Shown one piece after another: positions 34,026 to 43,649 of a stretch of 64,000 nt of DNA. A program made the position numbers and the translations under genes. The stretch comes from DASQPE01 sp964519805 (GTDB lineage: Bacteria > Gemmatimonadota > Gemmatimonadetes > Gemmatimonadales > GWC2-71-9), in the NCBI GenBank assembly GCA_964519805.1, contig CAZFKN010000001.1:1-64000 (forward strand), in the 5' to 3' direction. Each line of letters opens with the position of its first letter. Positions within the stretch are counted from its first letter, which is position 1. The notes beneath the pieces are model-generated. The model saw only the letters and a list, made by a program, of their open reading frames with translations, searched no databases and had not been told where the DNA came from.

Positions 34026-35483
34026 TCAGGCACTGTAGTTCGGTGCTTCCCGGGTGATGGTGACGTCGTGCGGGTGGGATTCGCGGAGGCCAGCCGACGT
34101 GATCCGGATGAGTTCCACATCACACTGGAGCGCGGCGATGTCGGCCGCGCCGACGTATCCCATGCCGCTGCGCAAGCCGCCCACCATCTGGTAGAGCACA
34201 TCGGCCACCGGTCCCTTGTAGGGGACACGGCCCTCGATGCCCTCGGGCACCATCTTGGTGGGCGTCATCTCGCCCTCCTGGAAATACCGGTCGGCGGAGC
34301 CGTCCTGCATGGCGGCCAAGCTGCCCATCCCGCGGATCATCTTGTAGCGACGACCTTCGGCCAGCACGGACTCGCCGGGGCTCTCCTCGGTGCCGGCGAG
34401 CATCGAGCCCATCATTGCGGACGAAGCGCCGGCGGCGATGGCCTTCACGACGTCACCGGAGTACTTGATGCCGCCGTCGGCGATGATCGGCACCTCGCCC
34501 GCGCCGCGGACCGCGTCCATGATGGCCGTGACCTGAGGAACACCGACCCCGGTCACGACCCGGGTGGTGCAGATACTGCCGGGCCCGATGCCCACTTTCA
34601 CGGCATCCGCGCCCCGGCGGACCAGCTCGCGGGCGCCCGCCTCGGTCGCCACGTTGCCGGCCACGAGTTGCACGTCCGGGAACGCTTCGCGGACCGCGTC
34701 CACGGTCTTCAGCACGCCCTCGCTGTGCCCGTGCGCGGAGTCCACGATCAGTACATCCACGCCCGAGCCCACGAGCGCCCGCGCGCGCGTCAGCGTGTCC
34801 GGCGCGGCGCCCAGCGCGGCCGCTACCCGAAGTCGACCGTGGTGATCCTTGTTGGCATCGGGATGCTCGCGGCGCTTGAAGATGTCCTTGACGGTGATCA
34901 ACCCCTTGAGCACGCCCTTGGCGTCCACGACGGGCAGCTTCTCGATGCGGTGCCGCGCGAGAATCCGCTCGGCCTCATCGAGGTCGGTGCCGACCGGGGC
35001 GGTGACGAGCTTCTCTTTCGTCATGGCCTCCCGGATCGGCTGCTCGAGATTGCGCTCGAACTGGAGATCACGATTGGTGATGATGCCGATGAGGCGTCCG
35101 TCGCCGTCCACGATCGGAACGCCGGAGATCTTGAAGCGGCGCATGAGCGCGTAGGCTTCTCGCACCGGACGGTCCGGCCCGAGCGTGATGGGGTTCAAGA
35201 TCATCCCGCTCTCGCTGCGTTTCACCCGATCCACCTCGGCCGCCTGCCGCTCGACCGACATGTTCTTGTGGATGACGCCGATGCCGCCCGCCCGGGCCAT
35301 TGCGATGGCCATGTCAGCTTCGGTCACCGTGTCCATCGCGGCGGAGACGAGCGGAACATTGAGGGGGATGGTACGGGTGAGGCGGCTCTTGGTCGAAACG
35401 TCGCGCGGGTGCACCGTGGAGTGCCGGGGCACGAGGAGCACATCATCGAACGTGAGTCCGGCGGCTTGGCGGATACGGCTCAT
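34026..35483 (-). CDS. guaB: IMP dehydrogenase
   Basis: Oxidises IMP to XMP, committing to GMP synthesis. 485 residues from the ATG at 35483 (MSRIRQAAGLTFDDVLLVP); an upstream extension is rejected. It has an N-terminal barrel, two CBS domains (about 90-210: PVREAYALMRRFKISGVPIV and the MTKEKLVTAPVGTDLDEAER region), the catalytic loop GPGSICTTRVVTGVGVPQ with the active Cys, the NAD site ADGGIKYSGDVVKAIAAGAS and the GMGSLAAM and EGRVPYKGPV flap. All key residues are present. Confidence 0.98.
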   Translation of the reverse strand: MSRIRQAAGLTFDDVLLVPRHSTVHPRDVSTKSRLTRTIPLNVPLVSAAMDTVTEADMAIAMARAGGIGVIHKNMSVERQAAEVDRVKRSESGMILNPITLGPDRPVREAYALMRRFKISGVPIVDGDGRLIGIITNRDLQFERNLEQPIREAMTKEKLVTAPVGTDLDEAERILARHRIEKLPVVDAKGVLKGLITVKDIFKRREHPDANKDHHGRLRVAAALGAAPDTLTRARALVGSGVDVLIVDSAHGHSEGVLKTVDAVREAFPDVQLVAGNVATEAGARELVRRGADAVKVGIGPGSICTTRVVTGVGVPQVTAIMDAVRGAGEVPIIADGGIKYSGDVVKAIAAGASSAMMGSMLAGTEESPGESVLAEGRRYKMIRGMGSLAAMQDGSADRYFQEGEMTPTKMVPEGIEGRVPYKGPVADVLYQMVGGLRSGMGYVGAADIAALQCDVELIRITSAGLRESHPHDVTITREAPNYSA

Positions 35484-35593
35484 GCGGGCTCGGGTGGCGG
35501 ATACACAGCGGCCCGCAGACGTCCAGGCGGGACGACCAGCGGGCCGGGCGGTAACGGTGCCATCTCGAAGTCTAGGGGCCGGAGCGACCGAAA

Positions 35594-37360
35594 TCAAGCA
35601 CCCGCAAGCCATTGCTCGATGCGTCCCCGCAGTACCCCGAGGGGTACGCTGCCGCCCTCCAGGACGCGATCGTGAAAGATCCGGATATCGAAGCGCGGAC
35701 CCAGTTTCGCCTGCGCCTCCGCCCGGAGTCGCTCGATCTCGAGCCGACCGACCATGTACGCGGTTGCCTGACCGGGCCAGATGATGTAGCGGTCCACCTC
35801 CGATTCGATGAACCCATGCGACTGGTCGGTGTGGGCGAGCATGTAGTCGATGGCCTGCTGCCGGGTCCAGCCGAGGGCGTGCATGCCGGGATCGACGACG
35901 AGCCGCGCCGCGCGGAGCGCATCGTTGGAGAGGAGCCCGAGTCGGGCGAGGTCCGAGTTGTAGAGTCCCATCTCGTCCGCCAACCGCTCGGCGTAGAGCG
36001 CCCAGCCCTCGACGAAACCGCTGTTGAACAGGAACCGCGACGCGTGATCGGCGCCGGCGCGCTCTTGCGCGATCGCTACCTGGAGATGATGCCCGGGAAT
36101 CGTCTCGTGAAATGCGGTCGCCTCGCCGCTCGCGCGGGGGCGGGACGTCGGGTCACCGGCGTTGATACGGTATCTCCCGGGGCGGCTGCCGTCTTCCGCC
36201 GGCGGGACATACGAGCCGGGACAGCCGGCCGCTTCCTCGAACGGCTGGCAGGGATCGATGATCACACCCGCGACCGGCAGCCGTCCGAACCATTTCGGCA
36301 TGGCGGCATGGGCACGGTCGATGGCGCTGTCCGCCTGGGCGATCAAGTCCGCACGGGAATGATACAGGTACCGAGGATCGGTGCGGAGGCGCTGGAGCAG
36401 ACCGGGCACGTCACTCGTGCCGAAGCTGCGCTCGGCGATCGTGCGCATCTCGCCTTCGATTCGCGCCATCTGGGTGAGCCCAAGCTCGTGCACGGCCCGC
36501 GGCTCGAGGGGGAGCGTCGTGTAGAATCGGATGCGGGCGCGATAGCAGTCGGCGCCGTTCGGAATGGCCGAGACCCCGACGTCGGCCCTCGCCACGGGGA
36601 GGTACTCCTCGGCGAGGAACCGCCGGTACCGGCGCAACGCCGGATCGATCTCGTCCCGCACGGCGGCGACGACCGCGGCCCGGAATGCGGGAGTCGAGTC
36701 ACGCTTGGCCAGGACAGCGTACGGAGAAGCCTCCGGCGCCGCCGCCAGCAGCGCGTCGACCTGCTTGATCACCGCCGCGACGTTGCCTTTGGGAGCGGTG
36801 TATCCGGATCGCATGCCCTCGCGAAGATTGGCGAGGTCCTGATCGACGAGGTGCGGAACGGCTCGCCACCGCGCCAGCGCCGCGGCCCGCGCGGCGGGCG
36901 TGTCGACCCGCTGGAGCACGCCGAGGCGCGGAATGGTCACCTGCCATCCATCGACCTGGCTCACTCGCCAGAGGTCGAGGCGGCACACGCGGGATGCGCG
37001 GGAGGCCTCGATCCGCTCCCGCACGATGCCGTAGCTCGCGGCTTGGGCGTCGGGAAGCCCCGCTGGGTCGATGACCTGAAGCCGCGCGAGCCAGGCATCC
37101 TCTCGCGCCTCCCAGGCCAGGCGCGCGCCGGCCGAGAGATCGGTCAGCCGGTCGGCGGGCGCCTGGGACGCACCGAGGAAGGTCGCCTCCTCGGGAAAGC
37201 GCTCGATGAAGCCGGCGAAATACTCCTCGGAGAGACGTCCGACCGCCGCCGGCGGCGGTGCCGCCGGGGCCGAGGCTTGAGACCCCCGCTGGGAGGAGCA
37301 CGCCGCCGTCGCGAGCGCGAGGGCAGCGAGAGCGCTCCCTGGCGATCGCCACGCGATCAC
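35594..37360 (-). CDS. DUF885-family zinc-dependent lipoprotein, putative peptidase
   Basis: Predicted 588-residue protein from a GTG at 37360 that overlaps the permease stop (GTGA). The N-terminal signal MIAWRSPGSALAALALATAA ends in a Cys followed by Ser, a plausible though non-ideal lipobox. The DUF885 core carries the metal motif AFHETIPGHHLQVAIAQ, then SGFVEGWALYAERLADEMG and YIIWPGQATAYMVG, all typical. Family members look like Gln/Glu-type peptidases and are often exported. It is next to an amino acid permease and may supply it with amino acids; that link is inference. Confidence 0.85.
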   Translation of the reverse strand: MIAWRSPGSALAALALATAACSSQRGSQASAPAAPPPAAVGRLSEEYFAGFIERFPEEATFLGASQAPADRLTDLSAGARLAWEAREDAWLARLQVIDPAGLPDAQAASYGIVRERIEASRASRVCRLDLWRVSQVDGWQVTIPRLGVLQRVDTPAARAAALARWRAVPHLVDQDLANLREGMRSGYTAPKGNVAAVIKQVDALLAAAPEASPYAVLAKRDSTPAFRAAVVAAVRDEIDPALRRYRRFLAEEYLPVARADVGVSAIPNGADCYRARIRFYTTLPLEPRAVHELGLTQMARIEGEMRTIAERSFGTSDVPGLLQRLRTDPRYLYHSRADLIAQADSAIDRAHAAMPKWFGRLPVAGVIIDPCQPFEEAAGCPGSYVPPAEDGSRPGRYRINAGDPTSRPRASGEATAFHETIPGHHLQVAIAQERAGADHASRFLFNSGFVEGWALYAERLADEMGLYNSDLARLGLLSNDALRAARLVVDPGMHALGWTRQQAIDYMLAHTDQSHGFIESEVDRYIIWPGQATAYMVGRLEIERLRAEAQAKLGPRFDIRIFHDRVLEGGSVPLGVLRGRIEQWLAGA

Positions 37361-38838
37361 CGTGCGGCTCTCCGCCACAGGCCGTAAATCGGAACGCCGA
37401 GCAGGACGATCAGAAGCCCGAGGCCGGAATAGAGCCGCTGCTTCGGATCCACGAGCAGCACGACGAGGAGGAACGCGATGGCGACGATATAGAGCGCCGG
37501 AAGCACGGGATATCCGACCGCCCGTACGGGTCGCGGCGCGTCGGGCCGGAGCCGGCGCAACCGAAACAGCGCCACGACCGTCAGCAGATAAAAGAGCAGC
37601 GCCGCGAACACCACGTAATTGAGCAACTCGCTGTAGGTACCGCTCACGCAGAGAACCATCGTCCACAACGCCTGGGCCACGAGGCCGAACACCGGCGTCC
37701 GAAACTCCGGGTGCAACGTACCGGCCGGCCGGAAGAACACCCGGTCGCGTGCCATGGCGTAGTACACGCGGGCCCCCGCCAGGATGAGTCCGTTGTTGCA
37801 GCCGAACGTCGAGATGAGAATGGCGACCGCCATCACGGTCGCGCCCGCCGGCCCGACCATCGCTTCCATGGCCGCGGTGGCGACGCGGTCCTGTGCGGCG
37901 TACTGGATGCCGCGGGCGAAGACGTCGGCCCCGGCAGCGTCCCCGTGGAACGGAAGGACGTTGAGATACGCCACGTTCGCGATCACGTAGAGCAGGCTCA
38001 CGAGACCCGTGCCCAGGCCCAGCGCGAGCGGGATGTTCCGGCGCGGCTCCTTCACCTCGGCGCCGGCGAAGGTGACGTTGTTCCAGGCGTCGCTCGAGAA
38101 CAGCGAGCCAACCATCGCGGCGCCGAGCACCGGCAGGGCCGCGAGACTCCAGTCACCCGTGCCCCAGAACGACCCGAAGTTCTCCGCGGCGACATCAGGC
38201 CGGCGGAAGACCGTGAGCCCGAGCAGGATCAGCGCGGCCAGCGCTCCGACCTTGGCGACAGTGAAGACGCTCTGGATCCCGGCGCCGAGGCGGACGCCAC
38301 GGATATTGACCGCAGTCAGCACCGCCACCATGACGATCGCCACGACCCGCTGCGGGGAGAGCCCGAGCTGGATGGTACCGCCCGGCATGTCGAACGACCC
38401 GAGCTTGAGGAACACGTCGGGCGTGAGACTCGGGATCAGCACGCCGAGGAAACGGCCGAACGCCACGGCCACGGCCGCGATGGTGCCGCTCTGGATGACG
38501 GTGAAGAGCGTCCACCCGTAGAGGAAGCCGGCGGACGGCGCCAGGCCTTCACGCAGGAAGACATACTGCCCGCCCGCGTTCGGCATCATCCCCGCCAGCT
38601 CTGCGTATGTCAGCGCACCGATGACCGTCACGACCCCGGTGATCGCCCAGACGAGCAGCAACCCGGCCGCCCCGAGGCTCGACACCTGCCGGCTGATGTC
38701 GGCGGAGACGATGAAGATCCCCGACCCGATCATCGAGCCGACCACGAGCGAAACCGCAGCGAGCGGACCGATGCCGCGGACGAACTGCGCTTCGGCTGAC
38801 GACCTGGGGTCGGTCTGGGACTCCGCGGGAGCGGCCAT
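37357..38838 (-). CDS. APC-family amino acid permease (LAT-like)
   Basis: Transporter of 493 residues with about twelve hydrophobic segments. Motifs are GIGPLAAVSLVVGSMIGSGIF in TM1 (first 20 residues: GIGPLAAVSLVVGSMIGSGI), ALTYAELAGMMPNAGGQYVF and SDAWNNVTFAGAEVKEPRRN, which match the LAT/SteT branch of amino acid exchangers. The stop overlaps the DUF885 lipoprotein start, so the pair is probably one transcription unit for peptide or amino acid use. A single-armed heptad element (R5) precedes the start codon. Confidence 0.92.
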   Translation of the reverse strand: MAAPAESQTDPRSSAEAQFVRGIGPLAAVSLVVGSMIGSGIFIVSADISRQVSSLGAAGLLLVWAITGVVTVIGALTYAELAGMMPNAGGQYVFLREGLAPSAGFLYGWTLFTVIQSGTIAAVAVAFGRFLGVLIPSLTPDVFLKLGSFDMPGGTIQLGLSPQRVVAIVMVAVLTAVNIRGVRLGAGIQSVFTVAKVGALAALILLGLTVFRRPDVAAENFGSFWGTGDWSLAALPVLGAAMVGSLFSSDAWNNVTFAGAEVKEPRRNIPLALGLGTGLVSLLYVIANVAYLNVLPFHGDAAGADVFARGIQYAAQDRVATAAMEAMVGPAGATVMAVAILISTFGCNNGLILAGARVYYAMARDRVFFRPAGTLHPEFRTPVFGLVAQALWTMVLCVSGTYSELLNYVVFAALLFYLLTVVALFRLRRLRPDAPRPVRAVGYPVLPALYIVAIAFLLVVLLVDPKQRLYSGLGLLIVLLGVPIYGLWRRAAR

Positions 38839-38843
38839 GTTCG

Positions 38844-38885
38844 GGTGAAAGGTGAGGGGTAAGAAGTGAGGTAAGAGGTAAGGGG
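38844..38885. repeat. heptad-repeat element R5 (single arm)
   Basis: Units GGTGAAA, GGTGAGG, GGTAAGA, AGTGAGG and then shortened TAAGAGG, TAAGGGG, without an opposite arm nearby. It fills the 48-bp gap between the 117-residue gene stop and the permease start. It may be a half-element left by deletion or an early expansion stage. Confidence 0.75.
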
Positions 38886-38886
38886 G

Positions 38887-39240
38887 CTATCCCGCGTTCC
38901 GGTCGGTCGGTGGCGGCGGGGACGGCGGCTCGGTGTGGTCGCGCTCGCCGGCGCGTACCGCTTCCTCGACCACTGCCTGACCCGCCGCGGCGAGTCCCTT
39001 CATGACCTTCGCGGCGCTGTCCACCAGGCCCATCGTCCCGCTGATCGCCTGGATCGGGAGCTTGCCGGCCCGCATCGTGTCCTCGACCGTCTCCGTCAGC
39101 TTCGCGAGTAAGCCACCAGACCGGGCCCGTTCGGCGTACTTGCTCGAGAGGAACTCTGCGTAGTCCAGTACCTCATACGCCCGCTCGTCGCTCAGCGTTT
39201 CGAGCGCGCGGAGGATGCGCTGCTTGAGCAGATCGTTCAC
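38887..39240 (-). CDS. small helical protein of unknown function
   Basis: 117 residues. The N-terminus LLKQRILRALETLSDERAYEVL followed by DYAEFLSSKYAER resembles the short helical DUF2281-type segment. The middle is amphipathic (GLLAKLTETVEDTMRAGKLP, TMGLVDSAAKVMKGLAAAGQ) and the C-terminus is Pro-rich and charged. No signal peptide. It overlaps the SH3-repeat gene by 4 bp and so is probably co-translated with it. The function is not assigned. Confidence 0.65.
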   Translation of the reverse strand: MNDLLKQRILRALETLSDERAYEVLDYAEFLSSKYAERARSGGLLAKLTETVEDTMRAGKLPIQAISGTMGLVDSAAKVMKGLAAAGQAVVEEAVRAGERDHTEPPSPPPPTDRNAG

Positions 39241-40349
39241 CGCGATACTCCGTCGACGACCGACGCCAGCTCGACCACCGGAGTGGCCAGATACTTGGTG
39301 CGCGGCGCCCGGATGACCACGCGCAGCGTCAGCGCCTGCAGTGGAGCGAGCGCCGAGAACTGGCTCAGCTGGTCCCTCGGGACAATGATGTAAACGAATC
39401 CGGGCTCGGGCAGCGGTCCGCGGGTGAGGAGAAACGGCTGCCCCGCGGGGAGCTCGGACCGAAGCTCATCGGCCGTCTGGATGGCGATGAACTGCACCCG
39501 CCATTCGACGGTCTTCCCGATGTAGCGTTGCGGGTCGGCGCGGATCTCCGCCGCCGAGACCCCGATGAGCGTACCGTCCGTCGCGGGCTTGAGGTCGCTC
39601 TCGCGAACCCACCCTTCGAGCTGCACCCGAACCCAGTCGCCCGCGCGCGCGACCACGCGGCCACCGGTCCCGGGTTGGAGCGTGGCCAGCTGCCCGCCAT
39701 CCGGCGTGGCGGCGAGCGTCGAGGCCTTGGCAGCCTCCACCCGGACCTCGTCGCCGCTGGCCGTCGAGACCACCTGAGACGCCGCGGGGGCTTGCCGCTG
39801 CGCGGCCGCCCGCGGGGCCTGGGCCGGCCTGACCGGAGGGCTCTTCTGCGGTGCCGGCTTGGCCGGCGCGGGGTTCTGGCGCGGCGTCAGCGCGGCGGTT
39901 TCGATCGGCGCGGCGACCAGGCGGCGCGGCACCCATCCGGTGCGCTTGACGCGCACCCAGCCGTCCTTGGCGCCGAGCTTCCGGAGCAGCGTGCCCTTCC
40001 GGAACCGGGCGACGATCTGCCCGTTGGGCGCCTCGCGCAGGTTCTCGCCGTCCGCGGCGGTGACCATGACGTCGAACCCGTCGCGCAGCGTGGCGCCGAC
40101 TGAGCCGCCGATGATCCAGCCGCTCAATGTCACTTCCACCCAGCCGCTCTGAATCTTGCCGGTGCTGACGCGCGCCCCATCCGGCAGGGTAGCGAGCACG
40201 ATGCCGCCGATGCCCCGGCGGAGCTCGGTTGCGCCCGTGAGTGTGCCCCGAGCCTGCGCGCTGAGTGACGTGACGGCGAGCAGGAAGAGCGCCGGTATGC
40301 AGGCTGGTAGCCGGCGGAGGGTGGGACTAGATTGGGGCGCTTGAGTCAC
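39237..40349 (-). CDS. secreted protein with three SH3-like (SH3b) repeats
   Basis: Protein of 370 residues starting at GTG (40349) with a signal peptide ending near SLSAQA. Three SH3b-like modules are seen. The first is near 30-85 (GARVSTGKIQSGWVEVTLSG), the second near 90-145 (NLREAPNGQIVARFRKGTLL, KDGWVRVKRTGWVPRR), and the third after an Ala/Pro-rich linker near 200-255 (DGGQLATLQPGTGGRVVARA, WVRVQLEGWVRESDL). A C-terminal domain of about 110 residues is unassigned. SH3b modules often bind peptidoglycan. It probably acts in the periplasm. It is divergent from gpmI over only 30 bp. Confidence 0.8.
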   Translation of the reverse strand: MTQAPQSSPTLRRLPACIPALFLLAVTSLSAQARGTLTGATELRRGIGGIVLATLPDGARVSTGKIQSGWVEVTLSGWIIGGSVGATLRDGFDVMVTAADGENLREAPNGQIVARFRKGTLLRKLGAKDGWVRVKRTGWVPRRLVAAPIETAALTPRQNPAPAKPAPQKSPPVRPAQAPRAAAQRQAPAASQVVSTASGDEVRVEAAKASTLAATPDGGQLATLQPGTGGRVVARAGDWVRVQLEGWVRESDLKPATDGTLIGVSAAEIRADPQRYIGKTVEWRVQFIAIQTADELRSELPAGQPFLLTRGPLPEPGFVYIIVPRDQLSQFSALAPLQALTLRVVIRAPRTKYLATPVVELASVVDGVSR

Positions 40350-40379
40350 CGTCGCGCATAGTAGAGTCCGCGGAGAGCC

Positions 40380-41930
40380 ATGTCAAACCGAAGCGGGCGC
40401 CGCCCGGTTGCGCTCGTCGTCCTGGACGGCTGGGGCTACCGGGAGGCGCGCGAGGGCAACGCGATCGAGTTGGCCGAGACCCCGGTCTGGCACCGGTTGT
40501 GGTCGTCGATGCCCCGGACACTGCTCGCCGCGAGCGGGCTCCGGGTCGGGCTCCCCGAGGGACAGATGGGCAACAGCGAGGTCGGGCACCTCAACCTCGG
40601 TGCCGGCCGGGTCGTTCCGCAGGATCTCGTCCGCATCTCCGAAAGCATCCGCACCGGCAGCTTCTACAGCCTCGAGCCGCTGGTGGAGCTGTGCGCGCAC
40701 CTGCGCCAGACCGGTGGGACGCTGCATCTGATCGGCCTCCTCGGACCGGGCGGTGTGCACGCGCTCGACCGCCACCTTCTGGCCTGCATCGAGCTGGGCA
40801 TGCGCCTCAAGGTCCCGGCGATCGCGATCCACGGCTTTCTCGACGGTCGCGACGCACCGCCGACGCTGGGGGCGGAAGTGGTGCGGACGCTCCTCCAGGA
40901 CATGCGGCGCATCGCGGGGAGCCGGGTGGATGTCGCGACGCTCTGCGGCCGGTACTACGGCATGGACCGCGACCGGCGATGGGAGCGCACCAAGGTCGCC
41001 TACGACGCGATCGTGCACGGCGTGGGGGGAGCTATCACCCACCCGGTGCTCGCCGTCCAGGCGGCGTATCAGCGGGGCGAGACCGACGAGTTCCTCAAGC
41101 CGGTGGTGCACTACCGCGACGGCGTGCCGGTGGCGCACGTGCGGGACGGCGACGCCGTCTTCTTCTTCAACTACCGCAGCGACCGGATGCGCCAGATCGT
41201 AGCCGCCACGTGCGTCGATGGGTTCGAGGGGTTCGACGTGCGGGACCGCCCCGCCCTCCGGGGCGTCACGATGACGCAGTACGACCAGACGTTCCCGCTG
41301 CCACAGGCGTTTCCGCCGTTCACGCTGGCGCGGATTCTGGCCCAGGCCCTCGCCGACGCCGGCCTGTCCCAGTTCCGCACCGCGGAGACGGAGAAGTACC
41401 CGCACGTCACCTACTTTTTCAACGGCGGCGTGGAGCCGCCGTATCCGAACGAGGAGCGCTGCCTGATCCCCTCGCAGCGGGTGGCCACGTACGACCTCGC
41501 GCCGGAAATGAGCGCCACCGGGGTAACCGAGGCCTTTTGTCGCACCATCGAAGCGAAGGCGCACGATTTCGTGCTCTGCAACTATGCGAACGCCGACATG
41601 GTAGGCCATACCGGCGTCATTCCCGCCGTCATCAAGGCGGTGGAAACGGTCGACCGCTGCCTGGACCGCGTGCTGCGGAGTGCGGACAAGGCCGGCGCAA
41701 CCGTCCTCATTACGGCCGACCACGGCAACGCGGAGACCATGATCGATCCCACGACCGGCGCCGTGCACACTGCCCACACGACCAACCCCGTTCCCTTCGT
41801 CGCGGTGCGAAGCGGCTGCGCCGAGCTGCGTGGCGGCGGCGCGCTCTGCGACGTGGCCCCCACGGTGCTCGGCCTCCTCGGGCTCGATCAGCCGGCCGAG
41901 ATGACCGGCCGCGACCTCCGCCAGTGCTGA
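40380..41930 (+). CDS. gpmI: 2,3-bisphosphoglycerate-independent phosphoglycerate mutase
   Basis: Interconverts 3- and 2-phosphoglycerate with two metal ions. 516 residues, standard length. Motifs are VALVVLDGWGYRE, the nucleophile Ser in EGQMGNSEVGHLNLGAGR (near residue 65), HGFLDGRDAPP, ATLCGRYYGMDRDRRWER, FFNYRSDRMRQI, KYPHVTYFFNGG and the late metal site ITADHGNAETM with HTTNPVPF. GGAGAG precedes the start codon by a few bases. Confidence 0.98.
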   Translation: MSNRSGRRPVALVVLDGWGYREAREGNAIELAETPVWHRLWSSMPRTLLAASGLRVGLPEGQMGNSEVGHLNLGAGRVVPQDLVRISESIRTGSFYSLEPLVELCAHLRQTGGTLHLIGLLGPGGVHALDRHLLACIELGMRLKVPAIAIHGFLDGRDAPPTLGAEVVRTLLQDMRRIAGSRVDVATLCGRYYGMDRDRRWERTKVAYDAIVHGVGGAITHPVLAVQAAYQRGETDEFLKPVVHYRDGVPVAHVRDGDAVFFFNYRSDRMRQIVAATCVDGFEGFDVRDRPALRGVTMTQYDQTFPLPQAFPPFTLARILAQALADAGLSQFRTAETEKYPHVTYFFNGGVEPPYPNEERCLIPSQRVATYDLAPEMSATGVTEAFCRTIEAKAHDFVLCNYANADMVGHTGVIPAVIKAVETVDRCLDRVLRSADKAGATVLITADHGNAETMIDPTTGAVHTAHTTNPVPFVAVRSGCAELRGGGALCDVAPTVLGLLGLDQPAEMTGRDLRQC

Positions 41931-41935
41931 CGCCG

Positions 41936-42610
41936 ATGCGCACTTCCGCGGCCCCGCTTGCCCTCGCCGTCGCCCTTGCCTGTCCCGCTCTCGCACTCGG
42001 ACAGGTCGGTCACCCACCCGCGAGCAGCCCGTACTCGGACCTCGCGAAGGGGAACAGCATCACCTTTCTCGGCGGTCGGTTCATGGGCGACGGTGGCCGA
42101 GTCGGTGTGGGCCCGAACAGCGGCTATACCTTCGGCCTCCGCTACGATCTGCGCGCCGCGCGCGCGCTCGCGCTCGGTCTCGGCGTCGAGCGCGGAAATC
42201 TCGAGCGCCTGATCGTCGATCCGTTCAACGCCGTAGGCCAGCAGGTCTCCGGCCCCGTGGACCAGAAGGTCACGTTCGTCGAAGCGTTCATTACGCTGAA
42301 CCTGACAGGAGGAAAGACCTGGCACGGCTTCGCGCCCTTCACCGGCGTCGTCGCCGGGGCGGCATTCGCGACCAGCACGCCCGCCGACACGACCCGCTAC
42401 AACTTCGGGAAGAAGTTCTTTTTCGCACCGGCGGCAGGGTTCAGAATGTTTCTCGGCAACCGACTGCACCTCCGCGCCGAGGCTCGGGCCAGCTTCTGGA
42501 AGCTCTCCTATCCACCTAGCTTCAATGCCGGGATCACACCGATCACGGCGGACGTGTCGGAGTGGAATCTGACGCCGTGGTTCGTGGTCGGGCTCGGCTT
42601 CATCATGTAG
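41936..42610 (+). CDS. small outer-membrane beta-barrel protein
   Basis: Predicted 224-residue protein with a clean signal peptide ending near ALALG. The mature part alternates hydrophobic strands and turns (GNSITFLGGRFMG, YTFGLRYDLRAARALALGLG, KVTFVEAFITLNLTGG, FAPFTGVVAGAAFA, FFFAPAAGFRMFLG, LHLRAEARASFWKL) and ends in the hydrophobic strand WFVVGLGFIM, consistent with an eight-stranded OmpA/OmpW-like barrel. No family is recognised. It lies 5 bp after gpmI. Confidence 0.68.
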   Translation: MRTSAAPLALAVALACPALALGQVGHPPASSPYSDLAKGNSITFLGGRFMGDGGRVGVGPNSGYTFGLRYDLRAARALALGLGVERGNLERLIVDPFNAVGQQVSGPVDQKVTFVEAFITLNLTGGKTWHGFAPFTGVVAGAAFATSTPADTTRYNFGKKFFFAPAAGFRMFLGNRLHLRAEARASFWKLSYPPSFNAGITPITADVSEWNLTPWFVVGLGFIM

Positions 42611-42618
42611 CCACGGGC

Positions 42619-43035
42619 ATGCCCATCTCGCTCACCCGCACCGTGAGCTTCTATGCACTCCACCGCCTGTACCGGCCCGAGTGGAGCCCCGAGCGCAATC
42701 GAGAGGTGTTCGGCGCGCTGTCCGAGGAACCCCCGCACGGACACGAGTATCGCTGCGCGGTCACCGTGACCGGCCCACCGGACGCTTCCCCCGACCTGCT
42801 GATCGATCTCGCCGAGCTGGACCGCCTTCTCAACGCTGAGATCGTCGAGCCGCTCGGCGGGAAGTATCTCAATCGCGACGTGCCCGCGTTTGCCCGAACC
42901 CTGCCGACCTGCGAAGCGATGGCGGCTTACGTGTTCGAGCGGGTCGCCGCGCGCCTGCCCGCGGGCGCTCGCCTGGAACGCGTGCGGGTGCTGGAAGACC
43001 CCACGCTCTATGCCGACTGCACCGGCGTTCCCTGA
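42619..43035 (+). CDS. 6-pyruvoyltetrahydropterin synthase / QueD-like protein
   Basis: Protein of 138 residues from the ATG at 42619. It has FYALHRLYRPEWSPERNREVFG, whose His would be the first zinc ligand (shown as FYALHRLYRPEWS and ERNREVFG), and PHGHEYRCAVTVTG with the other two. DLLIDLAELDRLL and CEAMAAYVFERVAARLP also fit the fold. QueD makes carboxytetrahydropterin for queuosine; the family also feeds pterins. The catalytic Cys of QueD is not obvious. It precedes mobA by 9 bp, so a pterin-related role with the molybdenum cofactor genes is possible. Confidence 0.82.
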   Translation: MPISLTRTVSFYALHRLYRPEWSPERNREVFGALSEEPPHGHEYRCAVTVTGPPDASPDLLIDLAELDRLLNAEIVEPLGGKYLNRDVPAFARTLPTCEAMAAYVFERVAARLPAGARLERVRVLEDPTLYADCTGVP

Positions 43036-43044
43036 CCTGGGCCG

Positions 43045-43647
43045 GTGGGCTTGCCCAGCGTAGCCGGGGCGATCATTGCCGGCGGCGAGGCCACGCGCCT
43101 CGGAGGCAGGCCTAAAGGGCTGGAGCGGGTCGGCGGGGTCCGGATACTCGATCGTCTCGCGGACGCACTGACCGCTGCCCTCGGGACGTGGCCGCTGCTC
43201 GTGGCTAACGCCGCCGATGCGGGCACGTGGCGTCCGGAGCTTCGCGTCGTCCGGGATCTGCGCCCGGGGCTCGGGGCGCTGGGCGGCATTTACACCGCTG
43301 TCGTCGAGGCACCCGCGCCCGTCGTTTGCGTCGCGTGGGACATGCCCTTCGTGACCACCGAGCTGGTCCGGGCGCTCGCGAGCGGCCTCGGCGACTGGGA
43401 TGCGTTCCTGCCGGAGAGTCACGGCGGGAAGGACGGTGTCGAGCCGCTCTGCGCAGCGTACGGGCCTGCCTGCGGACCGGCCATCGCCGCCCGGCTCACG
43501 GCGGGCGATCTTCGAGCCGTCGGCTTCCATGCCGACGTCCGGGTGGGGCGGCTCCCGCTCGACGCCGTCCGCCGGATCGGGGATCCCGAGAGGCTCTTCT
43601 TCAACGTGAACACCACGGACGACCTGGCGCGCGCCGAGGCGCTCTGA
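43045..43647 (+). CDS. mobA: molybdenum cofactor guanylyltransferase
   Basis: Attaches GMP to molybdopterin. 200 residues from a GTG start. The nucleotide-binding AGAIIAGGEATRLGGRPKGLER is the hallmark (IIAGGEATRLGGRPKGLE), followed by LRPGLGALGGIYTAV, VCVAWDMPFVTTELVRAL with the metal Asp, and FFNVNTTDDLARAEAL at the C-terminus. It forms a tight run mobA-mobB-moeA. It could act on other nucleotidyl acceptors, but context fits. Confidence 0.93.
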   Translation: MGLPSVAGAIIAGGEATRLGGRPKGLERVGGVRILDRLADALTAALGTWPLLVANAADAGTWRPELRVVRDLRPGLGALGGIYTAVVEAPAPVVCVAWDMPFVTTELVRALASGLGDWDAFLPESHGGKDGVEPLCAAYGPACGPAIAARLTAGDLRAVGFHADVRVGRLPLDAVRRIGDPERLFFNVNTTDDLARAEAL

Positions 43648-43649
43648 CC